From an uncultured Pirellulaceae bacterium (GTDB lineage: Bacteria > Planctomycetota > Planctomycetia > Pirellulales > Pirellulaceae), in assembly GCA_947258905.1 (NCBI GenBank), contig CAMYKF010000081.1, forward strand, positions 1-6,353: 6,353 bases of DNA. The letters are read 5' to 3'. Both the position numbers and the translations under genes were made by a program. The notes below the pieces were generated by a model. The model did no database searches. It saw only the letters and a list, made by a program, of their open reading frames with translations, and was not told the DNA's origin. Shown here one piece after another: positions 4,926 to 6,353 of the stretch (position 1 is the first letter of the stretch; each line of letters starts with the position of its first letter).

Positions 4926-6125
4926 ATGATGATTGCGGCCCACGTTCGTCGTTTGCCTGAATCTGTTTCGAACTGGTTGGTCCTGCCGTTGCTGGTGCTG
5001 GCCCAGATATTGTTGCTGGCTGCCGCAGCGCACGGCCAGGCAGAAGAATCGACGGGCGAGGACAAGGTCGATTTCGCAACGCAAATCAAGCCACTGCTGG
5101 AACAGCACTGTATCCGTTGCCACGGTCCGGAAAGCCAGGAAGGCGATTTCCGCATCGACGAACGCGATTCGGTTTTCGACTGGATCGATCCCGGAGACGC
5201 CGAGTTCAGCGATTTGTGGGTGGAATACATTGCCACCGAAGATGAAACGCAATTAATGCCGCCTCCAGATGAAGGAGGCCCCATGCCCGCCAACCAGATT
5301 GCTCTGATCGGCCGCTGGATTGACGAAGGCGCCGATTGGCCCGAGACAGTTCTCCTGGAGATGCCGCCACCGGAAGAAGTGGAAAAAATCGAGGAGGAAA
5401 TCGCCGAGCAACAACAGGCTCAGGACCAGCAGGACAGCAGCTGGCAATTGATCTGGGAGATCGTCGGTTTGCTGCATCCGATGTTGCTGCATTTTCCGGT
5501 GGCACTGTTGATGGGCGGCGCTTTCTTTGCCGTGTTTGGTATGCGTGGTGAATCGCCGCTGGCCGATGCCGCCTACTATTGCCTGTGGCTGGCGGCTCTC
5601 ACAGGAATCCTCGCTTGTATCTCCGGCTGGTCGTTTGCGATCGAGAAAGATTACCTCAAATGGCAAAGGTTTGACTTCAACGAGAGTATCGACATTCACC
5701 GCTGGGGTAGCATTCTGGTGACGGTGCTGTCCCTGTTGCTGGCCTTGGTCGCTGCCGGGTCACGGCGTCGCGACCCCTACGGCTCCGGTGCGATTTGGAA
5801 ACTGGGCATGGTGTTGCTGGCCGTGCTGGTCGGCTTTGTCGCCCATCATGGTGGCAAGATGACTCACAAAGGTCTGCACGACAAACTGATCAACAAATCG
5901 GAAACTCTGTATCAAAGTATCACCGAGCCGGGGAGAAAAGCACCGGTGGAAGACCCCGCCGCTGACGAACCAGCTGCGGATGCCGCAGACAAGCCCGAGG
6001 ATCAGACAGGCGACGAGAAAAGCGAGACGAACCAGGCCGACGACGACGAAGTCCAGGGCGAAGGCAACGCGGCCGTCAGCGCCGATCCTGGCGATGAAGA
6101 TCCTGGCGGAGATGACAACGAATAG
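4926..6125 (+). CDS. Exported cytochrome c (PSCyt1-like) fused to a DUF2231-like membrane domain
   Basis: This 399-aa protein starts with a signal peptide: a basic N-region (MMIAAHVRRL), a hydrophobic core at about 18-35, and a likely cleavage after AHGQA (35-39). Residues 48-140 resemble the planctomycete cytochrome c domain. Haem c attaches at C62-I-R-C65-H66, and Met111 in QLMPPPDE is the likely sixth ligand. A Glu/Gln-rich, possibly coiled-coil linker spans 148-170. A four-helix membrane domain follows (about 180-205, 213-235, 259-278, 292-308). Its HPMLLHFPVALL motif (184-195) and VAHHGGKMTHKG (305-316) resemble DUF2231 proteins. The histidines at 184, 189, 258, 307, 308 and 314 could bind b-haem or metal. 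The tail (338-399) is Asp/Glu/Ala-rich and low in complexity. Likely role: electron transfer between the outer face of the membrane and a membrane partner; the partner is unknown. ATG occurs at both 4926 and 4929, so the start is uncertain by one codon, and no strong ribosome binding site is visible. Signal and domains are seen; redox function is inferred. Confidence 0.87.
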   Translation: MMIAAHVRRLPESVSNWLVLPLLVLAQILLLAAAAHGQAEESTGEDKVDFATQIKPLLEQHCIRCHGPESQEGDFRIDERDSVFDWIDPGDAEFSDLWVEYIATEDETQLMPPPDEGGPMPANQIALIGRWIDEGADWPETVLLEMPPPEEVEKIEEEIAEQQQAQDQQDSSWQLIWEIVGLLHPMLLHFPVALLMGGAFFAVFGMRGESPLADAAYYCLWLAALTGILACISGWSFAIEKDYLKWQRFDFNESIDIHRWGSILVTVLSLLLALVAAGSRRRDPYGSGAIWKLGMVLLAVLVGFVAHHGGKMTHKGLHDKLINKSETLYQSITEPGRKAPVEDPAADEPAADAADKPEDQTGDEKSETNQADDDEVQGEGNAAVSADPGDEDPGGDDNE

Positions 6126-6173
6126 CCTGTTCGAGCGGAAAGGTGCAACCAGCGAAGTCGACAAGTCCACTCT

Positions 6174-6213
6174 CCCTCTGAGGGCTCTTCGTCGAATTTA
6201 GTGGCTGTTTTTT
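6174..6213 (+). terminator. Possible terminator region after the cytochrome gene
   Basis: CCCTC (6174-6178) and GAGGG (6180-6184) can pair around one base, and CCAC (6167-6170) can pair with GTGG (6201-6204) outside it. A run of six T follows at 6208-6213. The stem is weak and discontinuous, so intrinsic termination is only possible. The region overlaps the right copy of the 23-bp repeat. Confidence 0.3.
6183..6205 (+). repeat. Right copy of 23-bp inverted repeat
   Basis: It reads GGCTCTTCG, TC, GAATTTAGTGGC and matches the reverse complement of 81-103 at 21 of 23 positions; the only two differences are adjacent and central. It lies 57 nt past the stop of the cytochrome gene and in the same sense as it, mirroring the left copy's relation to its own operon. 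A small hairpin adjoins its GGCTCTTCG end, as on the left, although the hairpin sequences differ. No transposase reading frame is visible in the 148 nt that follow. Confidence 0.75.
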
Positions 6214-6227
6214 ATCGGTTTGTCACC

Positions 6228-6242
6228 TGACTAGACTAGTCA
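6228..6242. repeat. 15-bp palindrome with one-base centre
   Basis: TGACTAG (6228-6234) and CTAGTCA (6236-6242) are perfect reverse complements around A6235. The sequence is flanked on both sides by CACC. It lies 22 nt past the right 23-bp repeat in non-coding DNA. It could be a protein-binding site, or internal structure of the repeat element; no gene start lies nearby in the window. Confidence 0.45.
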
Positions 6243-6315
6243 CCCTACCTGCCAGGGCATTGGTGTCTACACAATTCGATACATCCAATAATCCCGCAGG
6301 GATTCGAGCCATTAG

Positions 6316-6341
6316 CCCCGGGTCGCGAAGCGTACCCGGGG
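6316..6341. repeat. GC-rich hairpin with a CGCGAAGCG core
   Basis: CCCCGGGT (6316-6323) pairs with ACCCGGGG (6334-6341). Inside, CGC (6324-6326) pairs with GCG (6330-6332) around a GAA loop, leaving T6333 bulged. The resulting 11-bp stem is the strongest hairpin in the right flank. GC-rich arms around a CGCGAAGCG-type core look like a dispersed intergenic repeat, but there is only one copy in this window and no T-run follows. Confidence 0.55.
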
Positions 6342-6353
6342 ATCCGGTTCCCA

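Noticed and set aside
5272..5285. AAGGAGG followed by CCCC and ATG inside the cytochrome gene
   Set aside because: It looks like a strong internal ribosome binding site, but the spacing of 4 nt is short, and a product from Met120 would lose both the signal peptide and the haem site. The bases are explained by the conserved DEGGPMP coding stretch.
104..6182. The whole gene block as the cargo of a single transposon bounded by the 23-bp repeats
   Set aside because: If GGCTCTTCG is the outer tip, both repeats point their interiors away from the block. There is also no transposase or integrase in the window.
1..6353. CRISPR array, tRNA or rRNA genes
   Set aside because: No regularly spaced direct repeats, no tRNA-like cloverleaf and no rRNA-like sequence were seen in the non-coding parts.

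Overview
The window looks like a chromosomal segment from a member of the Planctomycetota (Pirellulales-like). This rests on three proteins: a Planctomycete-type cytochrome c domain (PSCyt1-like) fused to a membrane domain, a DUF1559-like pseudopilin-type domain fused to an anti-sigma-like N-terminus, and an ECF sigma factor of the kind abundant in that phylum. The assignment is inference from protein families; no rRNA or other marker gene is present.

Layout. Positions 1-183 are non-coding and rich in hairpins. A minus-strand operon covers 184-1778 (or 1844): an ECF sigma factor followed, 8 nt later, by a membrane-anchored protein with an anti-sigma-like cytoplasmic part. A 24-bp perfect palindrome followed by T-runs ends this operon. 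The divergent spacer (1779-2093) carries a good sigma70-type promoter and a 14-bp palindrome in front of a plus-strand operon. That operon (2094-4807) encodes an NCS2-like multi-pass permease, a class I SAM-dependent methyltransferase whose start overlaps the permease by 11 nt, and a short PII (GlnB/GlnK-like) signalling protein. After 118 nt comes a separate plus-strand gene (4926-6125) for an exported, membrane-bound cytochrome c/DUF2231-like protein. Positions 6126-6353 are again non-coding and repeat-rich.

How the genes may work together. The sigma factor and the membrane protein form a plausible signal-transduction pair in which an outward-facing DUF1559-like domain could control the sigma factor. 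The permease-methyltransferase-PII set looks like a transport module in which PII senses ATP/ADP and 2-oxoglutarate and gates the permease. PII control of ammonium and some bicarbonate and nitrate transporters is established; control of an NCS2-like permease, and any role for a methyltransferase in it, is hypothesis. The cytochrome gene appears independent.

The two ends of the window carry the same 23-bp sequence in inverted orientation (21/23 identical), each copy downstream of the outermost operon and in the same sense as it. This is either a dispersed 3'-end element or the outer tip of a transposon-like repeat.
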